Positions 1-10,020 are shown, numbered from the stretch's first letter. The stretch: 64,000 bases of DNA from Alteromonadaceae bacterium Bs31 (GCA_900177435.1 FXAI01000008.1:196126-260125), one strand, 5' to 3'. Program-made: numbers and translations. Notes: a model not told the origin generated them from the sequence alone.

Positions 1-1
1 C

Positions 2-691
2 CGCACGGAGCAGCGCGTGCAGGGTATAGAGATTCCTGAAGTGTGGAAGGATGAGAGCAGTCAGCGTTATTACGCGCTGGCCATTTTACCCCGTAATAAA
101 ACCGCAATTTCCCTGCGAAAAGATATTGCCAGCCTGGACGAAGCTACAGAAGCCGTACTGACAAGCGCGCAGGCCAGTAAGGCGCTCTTTCAGAAAGCAC
201 AGCTTGCAAACACTGCTATTGCTTTGCAGAGTAAGCGCAGCCTGCTGGCAGACCAGCTTTCAGTGGTTGCGCTAACGGGAAATGATGTCGCAGAAAAATG
301 GTCCTTACAAAAACTTGCGGCCGACCGCTCAGCGTTACTCTCCAGAATAAGTGTTACAACAAGAGCCGAGGGTTTTGAGCACGAGAAAATGAAAGCGGTA
401 TTGGCAAATACCTTGGCCAATGATGGCTTTACTGTGTCGCAAGACGGTGAATACACCATAGTTGTTAATCTGGATGCCACTGAGCTCGAGCCAAAAGGTG
501 CCTGGTATTACAATAAAGCGACGCTAACCGTCTCCGCTTTTGATGCTAACAATAATAGTCTAGGTGGTAACAGCTGGGATTATAAAGTTTCAGCCACAGA
601 TGCTTCGCTATCTGGCTTGCGGGTTATTGAGCAGGCAAAGGCAATACTGGCTAAAGACTTAACGAAATCGTTCTTCAGTATGATGGAGTAA
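2..691 (+). CDS. LPP20-family lipoprotein-like protein, 5' truncated
   Basis: The reading frame is open from the first base of the window, so the start and any signal peptide lie upstream. A GTG at 17 is only an internal codon choice. The early segment Y-Y-A-L-A-I-L-P-R resembles the conserved strand of LPP20-type envelope lipoproteins. The rest is a helical, Ala-rich stretch followed by a beta-rich C-terminal part (about residues 110-200) of the kind found in LPP20/LpoB-like domains. Family assignment is from pattern only, and the function is unknown. Confidence 0.6.
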   Translation, partial: RTEQRVQGIEIPEVWKDESSQRYYALAILPRNKTAISLRKDIASLDEATEAVLTSAQASKALFQKAQLANTAIALQSKRSLLADQLSVVALTGNDVAEKWSLQKLAADRSALLSRISVTTRAEGFEHEKMKAVLANTLANDGFTVSQDGEYTIVVNLDATELEPKGAWYYNKATLTVSAFDANNNSLGGNSWDYKVSATDASLSGLRVIEQAKAILAKDLTKSFFSMME

Positions 692-897
692 AAGAGCAAA
701 ACTCTTTGGTGGCGGCACTGCGCGAATAGTCGCTCAGTTGATAACTGCGCAAGCTAGAATTTCTCCATAAAAGCGGCTGTACCTGTTGAAAGTGTTAAAG
801 CTCTACAGGATTTTAGTTTTCAACTATTTTGCAATAGCTGGTGGTTTAGGCTTGTACCCTGTAGCAGTATTGTCGCCCTTAAAAAAAGGATTTATAC

Positions 898-1800
898 GTG
901 AATAGCCCCAGTATTACCTGTTGGCCCGTATTGTTATTTAGTGTGATCATTTTGGCTTCCTGCTCAGGAGACGATTCGGGCGGAAAGGGGGCTGAGATTG
1001 CCAGCGGGCCAGCCACCCCGCTTGGCTCACAGGGAATAAGTCAAGCGTCCCCTGTCGATCCTAGAGCTGATACATCTAAGTCTTATGACTGGATGGGCCG
1101 AGGTGAGATAGAGCAGTCAATAAGCTCCTCCATTACCGGTGTTAGCTACAAATACCACGTTTATCTGCCCCCGGAGTATGATTTAGAAATCGATCGCGAA
1201 TTTCCAATAATTTATATTCTCGATGCCCAGTGGGGCGTGGAGTTTCAAATGCGTGTGGTCGACCTTGAGGCCAGGCCTGTCATTATCGTGGGTATCGAAG
1301 AGGGGCCGTCTGGCCGGAGGGCAACCGACTATATTTTACCTGGTGGGCGTGTTTATTTTGATTTTTTCACCCAGGAATTTATTCCCAGAGTAGAAAGTGA
1401 ATATCGCGTACTAGCCGCAGATAGAACATTTGAGGGGACTTCTGCCGGTGGAGCAGCTTCACTCATTATGATGTTACTGGATACTGAATCGCCCCCGATT
1501 TTTAAAAACCACTTTTCCTTTGACCCCTATGTGCAAAGCTCCTTATATGAGCTTATGGATGAGCGCTACGCAAGCGGTATGCCCTTGGATAAAACCCTGT
1601 ATCTTACCGCCGCTACTGGTAGAGATGGTTTACACCTTGGCGCTAACGCTTTTGTGCAATCCTTAAAGAATAAAAAATTTGAAGGCCTGAGTATATCTTC
1701 CGCTACCTACGATGTTAGCCACTACGATGTAACCTGGGCTTCGTTTTCTCATGCCTTGGAAATTGTTTTCGGTGAATCTACGCTTGCGCCTTTGCCATAA
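898..1800 (+). CDS. Lipoprotein esterase, alpha/beta hydrolase of the IroE/Fes (esterase D-like) type
   Basis: 300 aa with a GTG start. The N-terminus has a lipoprotein signal, with lipobox L-A-S-C and acylated Cys22. The body is a putative-esterase (PF00756-like) fold. The strand I-I-Y-I-L-D-A-Q is near residue 106, the nucleophile elbow G-T-S-A-G-G is at 180-185 with Ser182, and a late His lies in the C-terminal segment. It is likely exported and membrane-anchored, cleaving an ester such as an acyl-sugar or siderophore ester; the substrate is not deducible. It stands alone, with 206 bp upstream and no obvious operon partner. Confidence 0.75.
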   Translation: MNSPSITCWPVLLFSVIILASCSGDDSGGKGAEIASGPATPLGSQGISQASPVDPRADTSKSYDWMGRGEIEQSISSSITGVSYKYHVYLPPEYDLEIDREFPIIYILDAQWGVEFQMRVVDLEARPVIIVGIEEGPSGRRATDYILPGGRVYFDFFTQEFIPRVESEYRVLAADRTFEGTSAGGAASLIMMLLDTESPPIFKNHFSFDPYVQSSLYELMDERYASGMPLDKTLYLTAATGRDGLHLGANAFVQSLKNKKFEGLSISSATYDVSHYDVTWASFSHALEIVFGESTLAPLP

Positions 1801-1859
1801 CAGCCCGCCTGCGCAGGCCGATAAAAACGGGAGTTGGGGCCCATAAAAACGCAGAAGCC

Positions 1860-2045
1860 TTATAAGGCCTTAACCTTGCGTTTCTTGCAGCGCGAGCATT
1901 CGTAAATCGTTACCAGCTTGCCCTGTTTAACGTCAAATTGCTTTTCTTTTACAACTACCCACTTATGAAAACCCTCTCGGCAGAGGCTTTTACCTTTGTG
2001 TTTTTCTGAAAGCTTTGGCCGTTTGAAAGGGACTACGTTAGTCAT
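1860..2045 (-). CDS. Small zinc-ribbon-like protein
   Basis: 61 aa, basic. Cys22, His27, Cys50 and Cys53 form two half-sites (C-x4-H and C-x2-C) suited to binding one zinc. The Lys-rich character suggests nucleic-acid or ribosome contact, but this is inference. I recognise it only as the kind of conserved small hypothetical protein found in marine gammaproteobacteria. It is convergent with the esterase gene. Confidence 0.6.
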   Translation of the reverse strand: MTNVVPFKRPKLSEKHKGKSLCREGFHKWVVVKEKQFDVKQGKLVTIYECSRCKKRKVKAL

Positions 2046-2325
2046 TGCATATTCTGTTTTAAGGTAGGTTGACGGGGCGGGTTACTGCTTAGCCTGGCTG
2101 TTGACTGTAACAGATCACTGCTACTTTGAAGGGTGTTCCAATGTTAAGTCAAGCGCCTTGCACCTCTTCTCCTTAAGAAGTGTAGACACGCTCTTCTCTT
2201 TGCTTTTCATGCCAGCCCTTAGCGCCCCTCATGATCATTCCATTAAAGTAATTATAAAATGATGCACGTAGCCTGGGGCAACGCAAAGCTGAAAATTCAA
2301 GAGGCTAAGCCTGTTTTACAGTACA

Positions 2326-3162
2326 TTACGGAGTATAACTTCTGAGAGCAATGTGCTGAGATATGCCTTTCAGGCTTATATTCTCTTCCGCACGGTATAG
2401 CTCGGTATCTAAGTCCTTCGCCATGGTAAGTGCAGCTTCACTGATAATCGCCTGGCCTGCTGGGGCTTTCGCACACATTCGCGCTGCGCGATTGACCTCG
2501 GGCCCCCATATGCGAACATCAGAGATTCCCTCTTCCGCGCCTCGAACGGTGCCAATGTAGACGCTTGCAGTGTGAAACGAAACCCCAAAAGGTAAGGAGT
2601 CCGGTGGGCTGCCTTTGCCCAAAGGGGCCAGTTTTTTGACGGCCTGAAGGGCTTTTTGAGCTGCAAGGCACTCGCGTTGCTGGGTACTTTGCTCGTTTTC
2701 GCTGACACCAGAAAAGCCCGCCGGATATAAAGCAAAAACTTCATCGCCGATGACATCCATCATAAAGCCGTCTGTTTCTACAAAAATCTTTGTGGTTCTT
2801 GCGTAAAACTGATTAATGAGGCGAACGTATTCTCGTAGATCAAGTTCTTCTGAATATTTGGTGGAGCCACGAATATCAACAAAAACCATGGACATGTTTA
2901 CTTTGGCTCCGCCCGGATTTTCCCTGATAAAAGAGTCGCACAAACTGCAATAGCGAGGGTTGCGATTAGAGGGCCCCGGTATTTCTGTTTGGTGGGCTGA
3001 AACGCCGCTAAAGGGCGCCAAACACAATTTGCAGCGGGGGGAAGCGCCTTGCTGCCTGAAAGAAAATTGTTTTTCTATTAACAGCGGGTGCCCCTCTGCG
3101 AAGATTGTGTGCCAGAGTTCTTCATTGAAATTTGTTTCATCTGTTACGCTGGTTTCACTCAT
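2326..3162 (-). CDS. Class III adenylate/guanylate cyclase with N-terminal zinc-finger-like segment
   Basis: 278 aa, soluble. Two Cys pairs (C44/C47 and C72/C75) precede the cyclase homology domain (about 88-270). The domain starts with V-F-V-D-I-R-G-S (metal Asp96) and continues with I-G-D-E-V (second metal Asp140). The transition-state motif, V-R-I-W-G-P-E-V-N-R-A-A-R, carries the Asn and Arg. All visible catalytic residues are present, so it should make cAMP or cGMP. It is the last gene of a minus-strand operon, 16 nt downstream of the PLP decarboxylase. That links cyclic nucleotide production to the decarboxylase; the Cys4 site could act as a redox or metal sensor (inference). Confidence 0.85.
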   Translation of the reverse strand: MSETSVTDETNFNEELWHTIFAEGHPLLIEKQFSFRQQGASPRCKLCLAPFSGVSAHQTEIPGPSNRNPRYCSLCDSFIRENPGGAKVNMSMVFVDIRGSTKYSEELDLREYVRLINQFYARTTKIFVETDGFMMDVIGDEVFALYPAGFSGVSENEQSTQQRECLAAQKALQAVKKLAPLGKGSPPDSLPFGVSFHTASVYIGTVRGAEEGISDVRIWGPEVNRAARMCAKAPAGQAIISEAALTMAKDLDTELYRAEENISLKGISQHIALRSYTP

Positions 3163-3178
3163 AGGAGATGGCCTTTTA

Positions 3179-5473
3179 CTAAGTCTGTTGGCAAAGTAGT
3201 ACTTGGATTTCCTCCAAGACCGTTTTTCTGAGCTCCTTCATTAGTTTTGGAATAAATGTTCCACCCTCTGGATCCGTTAGCCATGGGTTCATTGTGGTTG
3301 ATATTAAAAAGTTAATGCTCTCGCTGTTATTGGTACACACTCCCAATCTGCGTTTATATTCTGCAAGAAAATGGGCACCGTAGTTCCCTTCATCAAAAGT
3401 AGACTTTGTAAGGTAGAGGGGCGGATGGTTTTCAGCGATTCCGCTTTTATTCCGGGTGATACTTAATAAACTCAAACGAGAGAATATGGCGGTATTCAAC
3501 TGGTTTAATAAGTGCGGAGAAGTGTTGAGCTTTCCGTTTTTATCTTTAAAGTTAAATGCATAGCTGATGATGACCTGGTCTGAGCCCAGGCTGGAATACC
3601 AGCGCCTTAAATCTTCATCTTTATTTAATTTTTCCAGTAGGGGCTGGTTCTCCAGAGGCAGGTTTTTAATTTTTTCTATTTCTTTTTGAATATCGTCATT
3701 GGTGCTGCCAGTGCGTTTTTCCGCTGGTAAACGCTGTAGCGGAACGAGAATAAAAGGGTCTTGCGGTTCTGGCAGGCTGAGTAAGGCACAGTAAAAACGC
3801 TTACTGTTCCACATGCAGCGCCCAAGGATGCGGCCGTAGCCACTGGAGTCTGTTGGTATTACCCGGTGGCTTAGGTAAACCGCAGCAGGAGCTGCCCCGG
3901 GCTTGGAGCCCTCAATACCGTACAGGCCCATTGAGGGGTCGGCTTCGCCGTGATAAACCACAGGAGCGGTAAATGCAACGAGATGCCTTGCCGCAGAGTT
4001 TCGGTAACATAGAGCGCCTGCGGGGTAGGGTACATAGCCAGCTTTATGTGGATCTACTGTAATTGAATCAGAGTGGGGCAGCGCGCTGTACTGGTTTTGC
4101 ACGTATTCGTTCATTACCAGTCGAGGAGCAAATAATCGTTGGTGGTCATCCATACTGGATTCTTCACCTTGTGTTTTATCGAGTTCCAAATCTTTTTGCT
4201 CGGGGTGGGGCTCTCTCATCATTGAGGCAAAGTACCCGCCCCATGCTGCATCAACATGCAACCAAAAGGTTAAACCCTGTTTTCGATAGCGCTGCCGTTC
4301 TTTTAATAGCTCTGCAAGCGGGTCTACCGCACTTTCCTCGGTGGTGCCAAGCACGGCCACCACCATAATTACCGGCCTGCGATCGCGTAGGCAGCTATCC
4401 AGTTGTTTTCGCAGATCTCGAATATCCATTCGGGCATCCAGATCCACCTTAATGTGAATCATGGAGTCTGCACCCAGGCCCAGCAGCGCGCAGCCTTTCG
4501 GCCAGGAATAATGAGACGTTGCGGGGGCACATATTACCGGATCGTTTGCTTCTCTTGCCACTTGGCGATAGAAAGGTGTCAGGCCCATATTTTGAATGGT
4601 GTATTTATTGAGAAGGCTCTCGATATCTACGCCAGCATCGAATTCATACTCATTCTGAATTCTTTCGCTGAGTGCGAGGGCAATATCAATATCCAGATTG
4701 AGAAGCTCCCAGGTAGAAAGTTCCACCAGTGCTTTTTCTGTGCCGCAAGGTAGCTGAACCGAGATACCCAATGCCGGTTTTAAGGGGGCTTCCCGTTTAA
4801 GTGCCGCCGCGATGCCCAAGGGAAGATATTTAAGGTTCCTCGCCGCCCAGAGTGATTCATTGTTGGCAACGGAGCCATCACAGGTAACGTGACCCCAGGG
4901 GGTAATAGCGTCACCGTTGTTCGTACCGTACTTCAGATCTGCAGCGGCGAGATTAGCGGCACTGCGCTCTGGGACAGGGTAGCCCAGCATTCGACACAGA
5001 TCTTCAGCAACACGCATCTCCAGTACGGTTGTAACGGGTGATGCTTCTGCGGCAACGTTGTTCTGATTAAAAAGCATTGCAGCAAAATACCCCAGTACCG
5101 AGGGCAGAGTGACATCCCAAAGCATATGGCCCTGGTAGCGATAGCTCGAAAAGGGAATGGAACCATTGAGTGTCTTGAGCAGCGCATCGAGTTCTCTGGT
5201 AAGTACTTCCTGAGCATTTTTATATGAGGGCTTCTCTTTTCTTTCCTGGGTAAGCCACTCCGGGTCTGAGGCGTAAAGAGTCTCTCGTTCCAGGCAGTGT
5301 GCCTCCACGGCTTTTTGAACCAGCTCGGCAAGAAGCGCTTTGTTTTCGCCTTTTGGCCCTAAAAACCATGCACCCAAGGCTGCCGCAGATGTTTTGCGAT
5401 CGTCCGAAAGAATGGATTGGGCAAAGCTTTTTACCAGCTCGGGCATAGGTCGTTGCGTTAACTTGTTATCCAT
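3179..5473 (-). CDS. PLP-dependent group II decarboxylase, long form
   Basis: 764 aa. The group II decarboxylase fold is clear: T-C-D-G-S-V-A-N-N-E near 197-206, H-V-D-A-A-W-G-G at 406-413, and the Schiff-base Lys477 in V-D-P-H-K-A-G-Y. It is longer than standard GadB (about 466 aa) because of N- and C-terminal extensions and an acidic insert near 425-445. It should decarboxylate an amino acid (glutamate, aspartate or aromatic); the substrate cannot be read from the sequence. A GAGG Shine-Dalgarno precedes the ATG. It sits 14 nt after the unknown His-rich gene and 16 nt before the cyclase, so the three are probably co-transcribed. Confidence 0.85.
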   Translation of the reverse strand: MDNKLTQRPMPELVKSFAQSILSDDRKTSAAALGAWFLGPKGENKALLAELVQKAVEAHCLERETLYASDPEWLTQERKEKPSYKNAQEVLTRELDALLKTLNGSIPFSSYRYQGHMLWDVTLPSVLGYFAAMLFNQNNVAAEASPVTTVLEMRVAEDLCRMLGYPVPERSAANLAAADLKYGTNNGDAITPWGHVTCDGSVANNESLWAARNLKYLPLGIAAALKREAPLKPALGISVQLPCGTEKALVELSTWELLNLDIDIALALSERIQNEYEFDAGVDIESLLNKYTIQNMGLTPFYRQVAREANDPVICAPATSHYSWPKGCALLGLGADSMIHIKVDLDARMDIRDLRKQLDSCLRDRRPVIMVVAVLGTTEESAVDPLAELLKERQRYRKQGLTFWLHVDAAWGGYFASMMREPHPEQKDLELDKTQGEESSMDDHQRLFAPRLVMNEYVQNQYSALPHSDSITVDPHKAGYVPYPAGALCYRNSAARHLVAFTAPVVYHGEADPSMGLYGIEGSKPGAAPAAVYLSHRVIPTDSSGYGRILGRCMWNSKRFYCALLSLPEPQDPFILVPLQRLPAEKRTGSTNDDIQKEIEKIKNLPLENQPLLEKLNKDEDLRRWYSSLGSDQVIISYAFNFKDKNGKLNTSPHLLNQLNTAIFSRLSLLSITRNKSGIAENHPPLYLTKSTFDEGNYGAHFLAEYKRRLGVCTNNSESINFLISTTMNPWLTDPEGGTFIPKLMKELRKTVLEEIQVLLCQQT

Positions 5474-5487
5474 AATTACCTCGAATT

Positions 5488-6336
5488 CTATTCTGACTCG
5501 CAGGGGCGCCAGGGCTCGCCTGGTTTACTGCTGTTAAACGGGTATGTGCCGAAAAATACAGTATGAGCAATATCGATTTGGCGGCCGGGGCCAAAGCCAC
5601 TGTATTGCACAAACTCCCGGCCGGGCCCCACAGGCTCTGTTTGGTAAAGTGCTTCGTGACAGCTGTGCCCACCGGGAATGGCTGGGACCGATGGAAAGTT
5701 AACAGGAACGCTAACTTCCAGTAACTCGGGAGGCAACCATGCCGGTGCTTCAGCTAATGTGAGCACATGGTCGAAATCCGGTTGTTTAACGGGGATATGG
5801 TTCAAGTGAGCTTCTTTCCCCTTGCCAAAAAGTATATAGCTGGCGGTGCGCGGATAATCCTGGCTGAAATCGAGGCGACGATAATAAACCACACGTTCAA
5901 CCTTCACTTTAATGTTGCTAACGATTGTGGGCTCGTTCGCCCAAGGCCAGTGTTCGCTGCCTTCAGTGGTCGGAAAGCCCATCCATATGCTTGCGTCAAA
6001 CGATCGAACAGTGCCCAATTGAAATTGCGGGATCTGCAGTTTGTTGGTTTCCAGGTTTCCAACAATATACCAATCGTTGGGGTGCCTGTTGCGGTGCTCC
6101 ATCCATGTTTGTCGTGCATGGTCTGGTAGGGAGATTTCCATAATCATCTGATAGCGGTGGCAATCCATCCAGGCGTTACCCATATGCACTAAAAAAAGGT
6201 GCTGATCGCCAACGAGGAAGAAGGCATGTTGGTTCGCCATGTTGGGTACTTGATCTGATTCAGATCCACAATGCGCTTGAGGTTTATCTGTTTCTGGGGA
6301 GTGGCAATGATCTTGGTGTTCACTTGAATCCGACAT
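5488..6336 (-). CDS. Uncharacterised His/Cys-rich-N-terminus protein, first gene of decarboxylase operon
   Basis: 282 aa with no signal peptide or membrane segment. The first 30 residues are rich in His, Cys and acidic residues, suggesting metal binding. The body is Trp-, His- and Pro-rich with beta-strand character. I recognise no family. A good AAAGGG ribosome site sits 7 nt before the ATG. The gene leads the operon with the PLP decarboxylase and the nucleotide cyclase, so it may be a partner or accessory of the decarboxylase. Confidence 0.7.
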   Translation of the reverse strand: MSDSSEHQDHCHSPETDKPQAHCGSESDQVPNMANQHAFFLVGDQHLFLVHMGNAWMDCHRYQMIMEISLPDHARQTWMEHRNRHPNDWYIVGNLETNKLQIPQFQLGTVRSFDASIWMGFPTTEGSEHWPWANEPTIVSNIKVKVERVVYYRRLDFSQDYPRTASYILFGKGKEAHLNHIPVKQPDFDHVLTLAEAPAWLPPELLEVSVPVNFPSVPAIPGGHSCHEALYQTEPVGPGREFVQYSGFGPGRQIDIAHTVFFGTYPFNSSKPGEPWRPCESE

Positions 6337-7474
6337 AAATAGCCCTTTGTTTACACAGTTATGAAGGTTAAAGAACGCTAAAGTTCTAGTTTATTTGGCT
6401 GTGGCACACACCTAGCATTACTACAAGCTTCGGGGTGAGCAGATTACCTTGCCGACACTACCCGTTACGCCTTTGTGCTTGGTTGTTTAGCTTATCAAGC
6501 GTAATACCTGTTCTGTGGCAAATGCTAAGCGGGCAGTATACGAAAGCAAGTTGGGAATAGTAAACCTGTTATGTTATTTAGGTTTTACTCATAATTCTTT
6601 TGTTTTGCCTGGCTACAAATGCATGTGACGCCTTGTGCTCAGTAATCGCTACAAAGTGTTCTGTTGTGCTGAATCTGAGCGATATACCTTAGCAATACGA
6701 GCCTTCAATGCAGTGTTATGCTGTTGTTGATCAATGGAGTACTAAAATACTTATTCTCAGTTATTTTTTTTAAATAAAGCTATATTTTCTGTTCTTCAAG
6801 TGTTCTTCAAGTGTTCTTCAAGTGTTCTTCAAGAGTGTCAGTATGGGTAAGTCGACTGGTTTAAGCAGGTTGTTTGCGGCTGGTAGGGTTAGAGATGATT
6901 TAGTTTAATAACGCTTGAATTGTTTTGCGGGTTTTCTAAGTTATTCCCGAATAATTTTTTTTATTATTCTATGCGCGACCCTCGATTGGCTCCTGAATCT
7001 TCGTGTCTGCCATGTTGCTATGAGTGCCTGATGTTGTTTTTCTGTGAGGTCGATGGAGGGTGTATATTGGGCTTGAATAAGGTGGCGGGTAAAGCCGCCT
7101 TGTCGCTTGCGGCAACGACCCTTGTGAAAGTGATTGTTTTACTGAACTATTTATGGATGGGCGCTCTTTGCGCATGGGCCTTGCTGTTGTTAAAAATATG
7201 TAGATAGCAACAGTGCTTATACTGGATTGGTTTATTGGTGCTTGTTTTATATAAATATTTACCAAAGAAAAAAATTATGGTCGCTTCTTTATATGATAAA
7301 GAAATATAAGATAGTTGCTTCGCTCTATAATGCTACTAACAGCTTTCTGGTTTTGATCACTGAGTAAGTTGTATTGTTCACTTGATAAGTAACTATGTAC
7401 TTGAAAATTGCCGCTATGCCCCAATATAGGCCGAAGGTGAAATTTCCTTTGCCTGCAGCTGGAGGGCAATACCC
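6337..7474. other. Long AT-rich intergenic region
   Basis: About 1.1 kb between divergent units: the decarboxylase operon leaves leftward and hflKC leaves rightward. It holds a short tandem repeat (6790-6833) and presumably both promoters. A 95-codon frame at 6920-7207 has a weak TTG start and no convincing ribosome site, so I do not call it. Confidence 0.6.
6790..6833. repeat. Tandem repeat, 4 x 11 bp
   Basis: Four exact, uninterrupted copies of TGTTCTTCAAG lie in the intergenic region upstream of hflK. The 11-bp unit is close to one helical turn, so a repeated protein site is possible. Slippage expansion is equally possible. Confidence 0.95.
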
Positions 7475-8530
7475 ATGCCCCAGAATAATGGTTCTTCAGG
7501 TAATCCCTGGGGGGGAGGAAATAACTCGCCCCCGGATCTCGATAAAGTACTAAGCGAGAATATTGGTCGCTTTAAAAAAATGCTTCCGGGCGGCAGCCCA
7601 ACAAGCTTTTTCCTTCTGCTCTCCCTCATTTTATTCGCCATCCTGGCATGGTCTGCTTTCTATACAGTTCCTAGTGATTCAGTTGCTGTCGTACAGCGCT
7701 TTGGTAAATACCTAAAAGACGTGCCGCCCGGTCTCCATCTGAAGTTACCCTTCGGCATTGACTCAGCTAAGGTAGTACCGGTAAAACGTCAACTTAAACA
7801 GGAATTTGGGTTTACCACGCCTGGTGCCACCGACCCTGGTCAGAGCCCTGGAGCGCATGATTCTAAGCGAGAGACTCAAATGGTTACTGGCGATCTCAAT
7901 GCGGCGCTGGTGGAATGGGTGGTGCAATACCGTATTTCGGACCCTGTTAAGTTTTTGTTTGAGGTGAGAGAGCCCAGTGAAACACTGCGTTACGTGTCGG
8001 AGTCTGTAATGCGTGAAGTGGTGGGTGATCGTACTGTTGACGAAGTAATAACCATTGGCCGTCAAGATATTGAATCTCAAGCGTTAGTCAAAATGCAGGC
8101 CCTGTCTACCAAGTACGCAATGGGTATTAGTATTGACCAGGTTCAGTTGAAAAATATTAATCCGCCACTGCCTGTTCAAGAGTCGTTTAACGAGGTTAAT
8201 CAGGCGCAACAAGAAAAAGAAAAACTTATTAATGAAGCACGCCGGGATTACAACAAGGTTATTCCCTTGGCGCTAGGCGAAAAAGATCAACGCATCCGTG
8301 AGGCCGATGGCTATAGATTAAAGCGAATAAACGAAGCCGAAGGGGATGCAGCAAGGTTTAATGCGCTGTTTGCTGAGTATATCAAGGCGCCGGAGGTTAC
8401 CCGTCGGCGAATCTATATTGAAACGATGCAAGCGGTTTTGCCGGAAATTCGTTCAAAAATTATTATTGATGAGCGTACCAATAATGTCTTACCTCTACTT
8501 AACCTCGACGCAAAGCAAGGGGGTAAGTGA
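7475..8530 (+). CDS. hflK: HflK, SPFH/band-7 membrane protein (FtsH modulator)
   Basis: 351 aa. The Gly/Asn-rich N-terminus (N-P-W-G-G-G) is typical of HflK. A single membrane segment (about 44-63) follows, then the band-7/SPFH domain (about 65-260) with periplasmic topology. HflK and HflC form a large cage around the FtsH protease and limit its access to membrane substrates. The start is supported by a GGAG site 8 nt upstream. Its stop overlaps the hflC start by one base, indicating translational coupling. It is not next to hfq/hflX, the classical context, so it may be a second, stress-associated copy. Confidence 0.9.
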   Translation: MPQNNGSSGNPWGGGNNSPPDLDKVLSENIGRFKKMLPGGSPTSFFLLLSLILFAILAWSAFYTVPSDSVAVVQRFGKYLKDVPPGLHLKLPFGIDSAKVVPVKRQLKQEFGFTTPGATDPGQSPGAHDSKRETQMVTGDLNAALVEWVVQYRISDPVKFLFEVREPSETLRYVSESVMREVVGDRTVDEVITIGRQDIESQALVKMQALSTKYAMGISIDQVQLKNINPPLPVQESFNEVNQAQQEKEKLINEARRDYNKVIPLALGEKDQRIREADGYRLKRINEAEGDAARFNALFAEYIKAPEVTRRRIYIETMQAVLPEIRSKIIIDERTNNVLPLLNLDAKQGGK

Positions 8531-9516
8531 TGAATACCTTTAATAAAGTCGCAATTGTCATACTGCTGCTTGTAGCAATAGTTGTCGCCAAAGAATCGCT
8601 CTATACCGTGGGCGAGGTGGAGCAGGTTATTATCACGCAGTTTGGCAAGCCTGTTGGTGAGCCTGTTGTAGACGCTGGCCTAAATGTCAAAATGCCATTC
8701 ATACAAGAGGTGAACGCCATTGATAAACGAGTGTTGGAGTGGGATGGCGAACCCTCAGATATGCCCACTAAAGATAAACTGTATATTTCGGTAGATCTAT
8801 TCGCGCGCTGGCGTATTACCGACCCCCTCCAATATTTTTTAAGACTGCGCGATGAGCGTAGCGCACAATCCCGGCTCGATGACATATTGGGCAGCGAAAC
8901 TAGAAATGCTGTCGCAAAGCATGAACTCATCGAAATTATTCGTACTAGTCAGAACAGGGAGCCTTTAAGAGAAGGGATGCTCAGTGGCGTAGAAGGCGAT
9001 TTGAAAGTTGGCGATCTGGTGCCTATCCACAAAGGGCGAAAATTGGTTGAGAAAGAAATATTTGTGGCCGCCGCAGAGAAAGTGCAGGTGTTCGGCATAG
9101 AGCTGCTCGACATTCGATTTAAACGTATTAACTACAATGAGAGCGTGCGTCCGAAAATTTATGAGCGAATGATCAGCGAACGACGTCAAATAGCAGAAAG
9201 GTTTTTATCGGAAGGTAATGGCGAGGCAGCAAGGATTCGTGGTGACCGAGTGCGTGACTTAAACAAAATTCAGTCTGAGGCGTATCGTCAGGTTGAGGAA
9301 ATACGAGGAATGGCCGATGCAAAAGCAACAGAGATATATGCGCAGGCGTATAATCAAAGCCCGGAATCAGTCAGCCTTTACGAATTTACGCGTACCATGC
9401 AGTCCTATTCGACAATTATCTCAAAAAATACAACGCTGGTTTTATCAACCGATAGTGATTTGTTCAAGTTTCTTAATCGTATTGAACCATTACCTATTTC
9501 ATCGAATAAGAGGTAA
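8530..9516 (+). CDS. hflC: HflC, SPFH/band-7 membrane protein
   Basis: 328 aa starting at the ATG that overlaps the hflK stop by one base; the GTG at 8527 would only add one Met. The N-terminal membrane segment is about residues 5-21. A band-7 domain follows, and then the coiled stretch S-E-G-N-G-E-A-A-R-I-R-G-D typical of HflC. It is the partner of HflK in the FtsH-regulating complex and is about the family's usual length. Confidence 0.9.
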   Translation: MNTFNKVAIVILLLVAIVVAKESLYTVGEVEQVIITQFGKPVGEPVVDAGLNVKMPFIQEVNAIDKRVLEWDGEPSDMPTKDKLYISVDLFARWRITDPLQYFLRLRDERSAQSRLDDILGSETRNAVAKHELIEIIRTSQNREPLREGMLSGVEGDLKVGDLVPIHKGRKLVEKEIFVAAAEKVQVFGIELLDIRFKRINYNESVRPKIYERMISERRQIAERFLSEGNGEAARIRGDRVRDLNKIQSEAYRQVEEIRGMADAKATEIYAQAYNQSPESVSLYEFTRTMQSYSTIISKNTTLVLSTDSDLFKFLNRIEPLPISSNKR

Positions 9517-9734
9517 AGCCCGTAAAGTATAGGGGCCCATGTGAAAAGTTTGGTAACAAAGTAGCGCTAGCAATGCGTTCAGGTGAAGGCAATAAAGCGC
9601 AGCAATAGCGGTGCTAGTTCAAAATATGTCGGCCTAGAGCAGAACGTTTTGGCGAAGCGAACTGTTACGCAACTTTAGGTATTGCGCTCTAGTACCGCAG
9701 TTTTTATTGGCATCTTAATACAGGAGTAACAACC

Positions 9735-9944
9735 ATGAAGACATCTAACTACGATAGGAGCATGATGGAGCGTTATGGTATTACTTGCGAGCAAGAATCG
9801 CTGTATTACTACAAAAGCTTTCAGTATGGAAACCTGCAAGACGCGGTTAATTTCGCCATACTTGAAGGCGATCGCAAGGGCAAGCATTTTACCAACAAAC
9901 ATAAAAGTGCTGCTCCAGTTTTGCAGAGCGGAAAAAGAGAGTGA
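9735..9944 (+). CDS. Small uncharacterised protein
   Basis: 69 aa, Tyr- and Lys-rich, with no recognisable domain. The start is supported by an AGGAG site 8 nt before the ATG. It lies between hflC and cbpA on the same strand, so it may belong to the same stress-related region. Nothing in the sequence indicates a function. Confidence 0.55.
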   Translation: MKTSNYDRSMMERYGITCEQESLYYYKSFQYGNLQDAVNFAILEGDRKGKHFTNKHKSAAPVLQSGKRE

Positions 9945-9984
9945 TTAGAATAGAGCATTAATGCCATGCAAATCTGCACACTTA

Positions 9985-10020
9985 CTTTTAGTGCTTTTAG
10001 TGCTTTTAGTGCTTTTAGTG
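9985..10020. repeat. Tandem repeat, 4 x 9 bp
   Basis: Four exact copies of CTTTTAGTG, with a partial fifth, lie about 90 bp upstream of cbpA. They resemble the short intergenic arrays elsewhere in this window, although the unit sequence is unrelated. Confidence 0.9.

Noticed and set aside
6920..7207. 95-codon frame between the decarboxylase operon and hflK
   Set aside because: Weak TTG start, no ribosome site, and composition unlike neighbouring genes.
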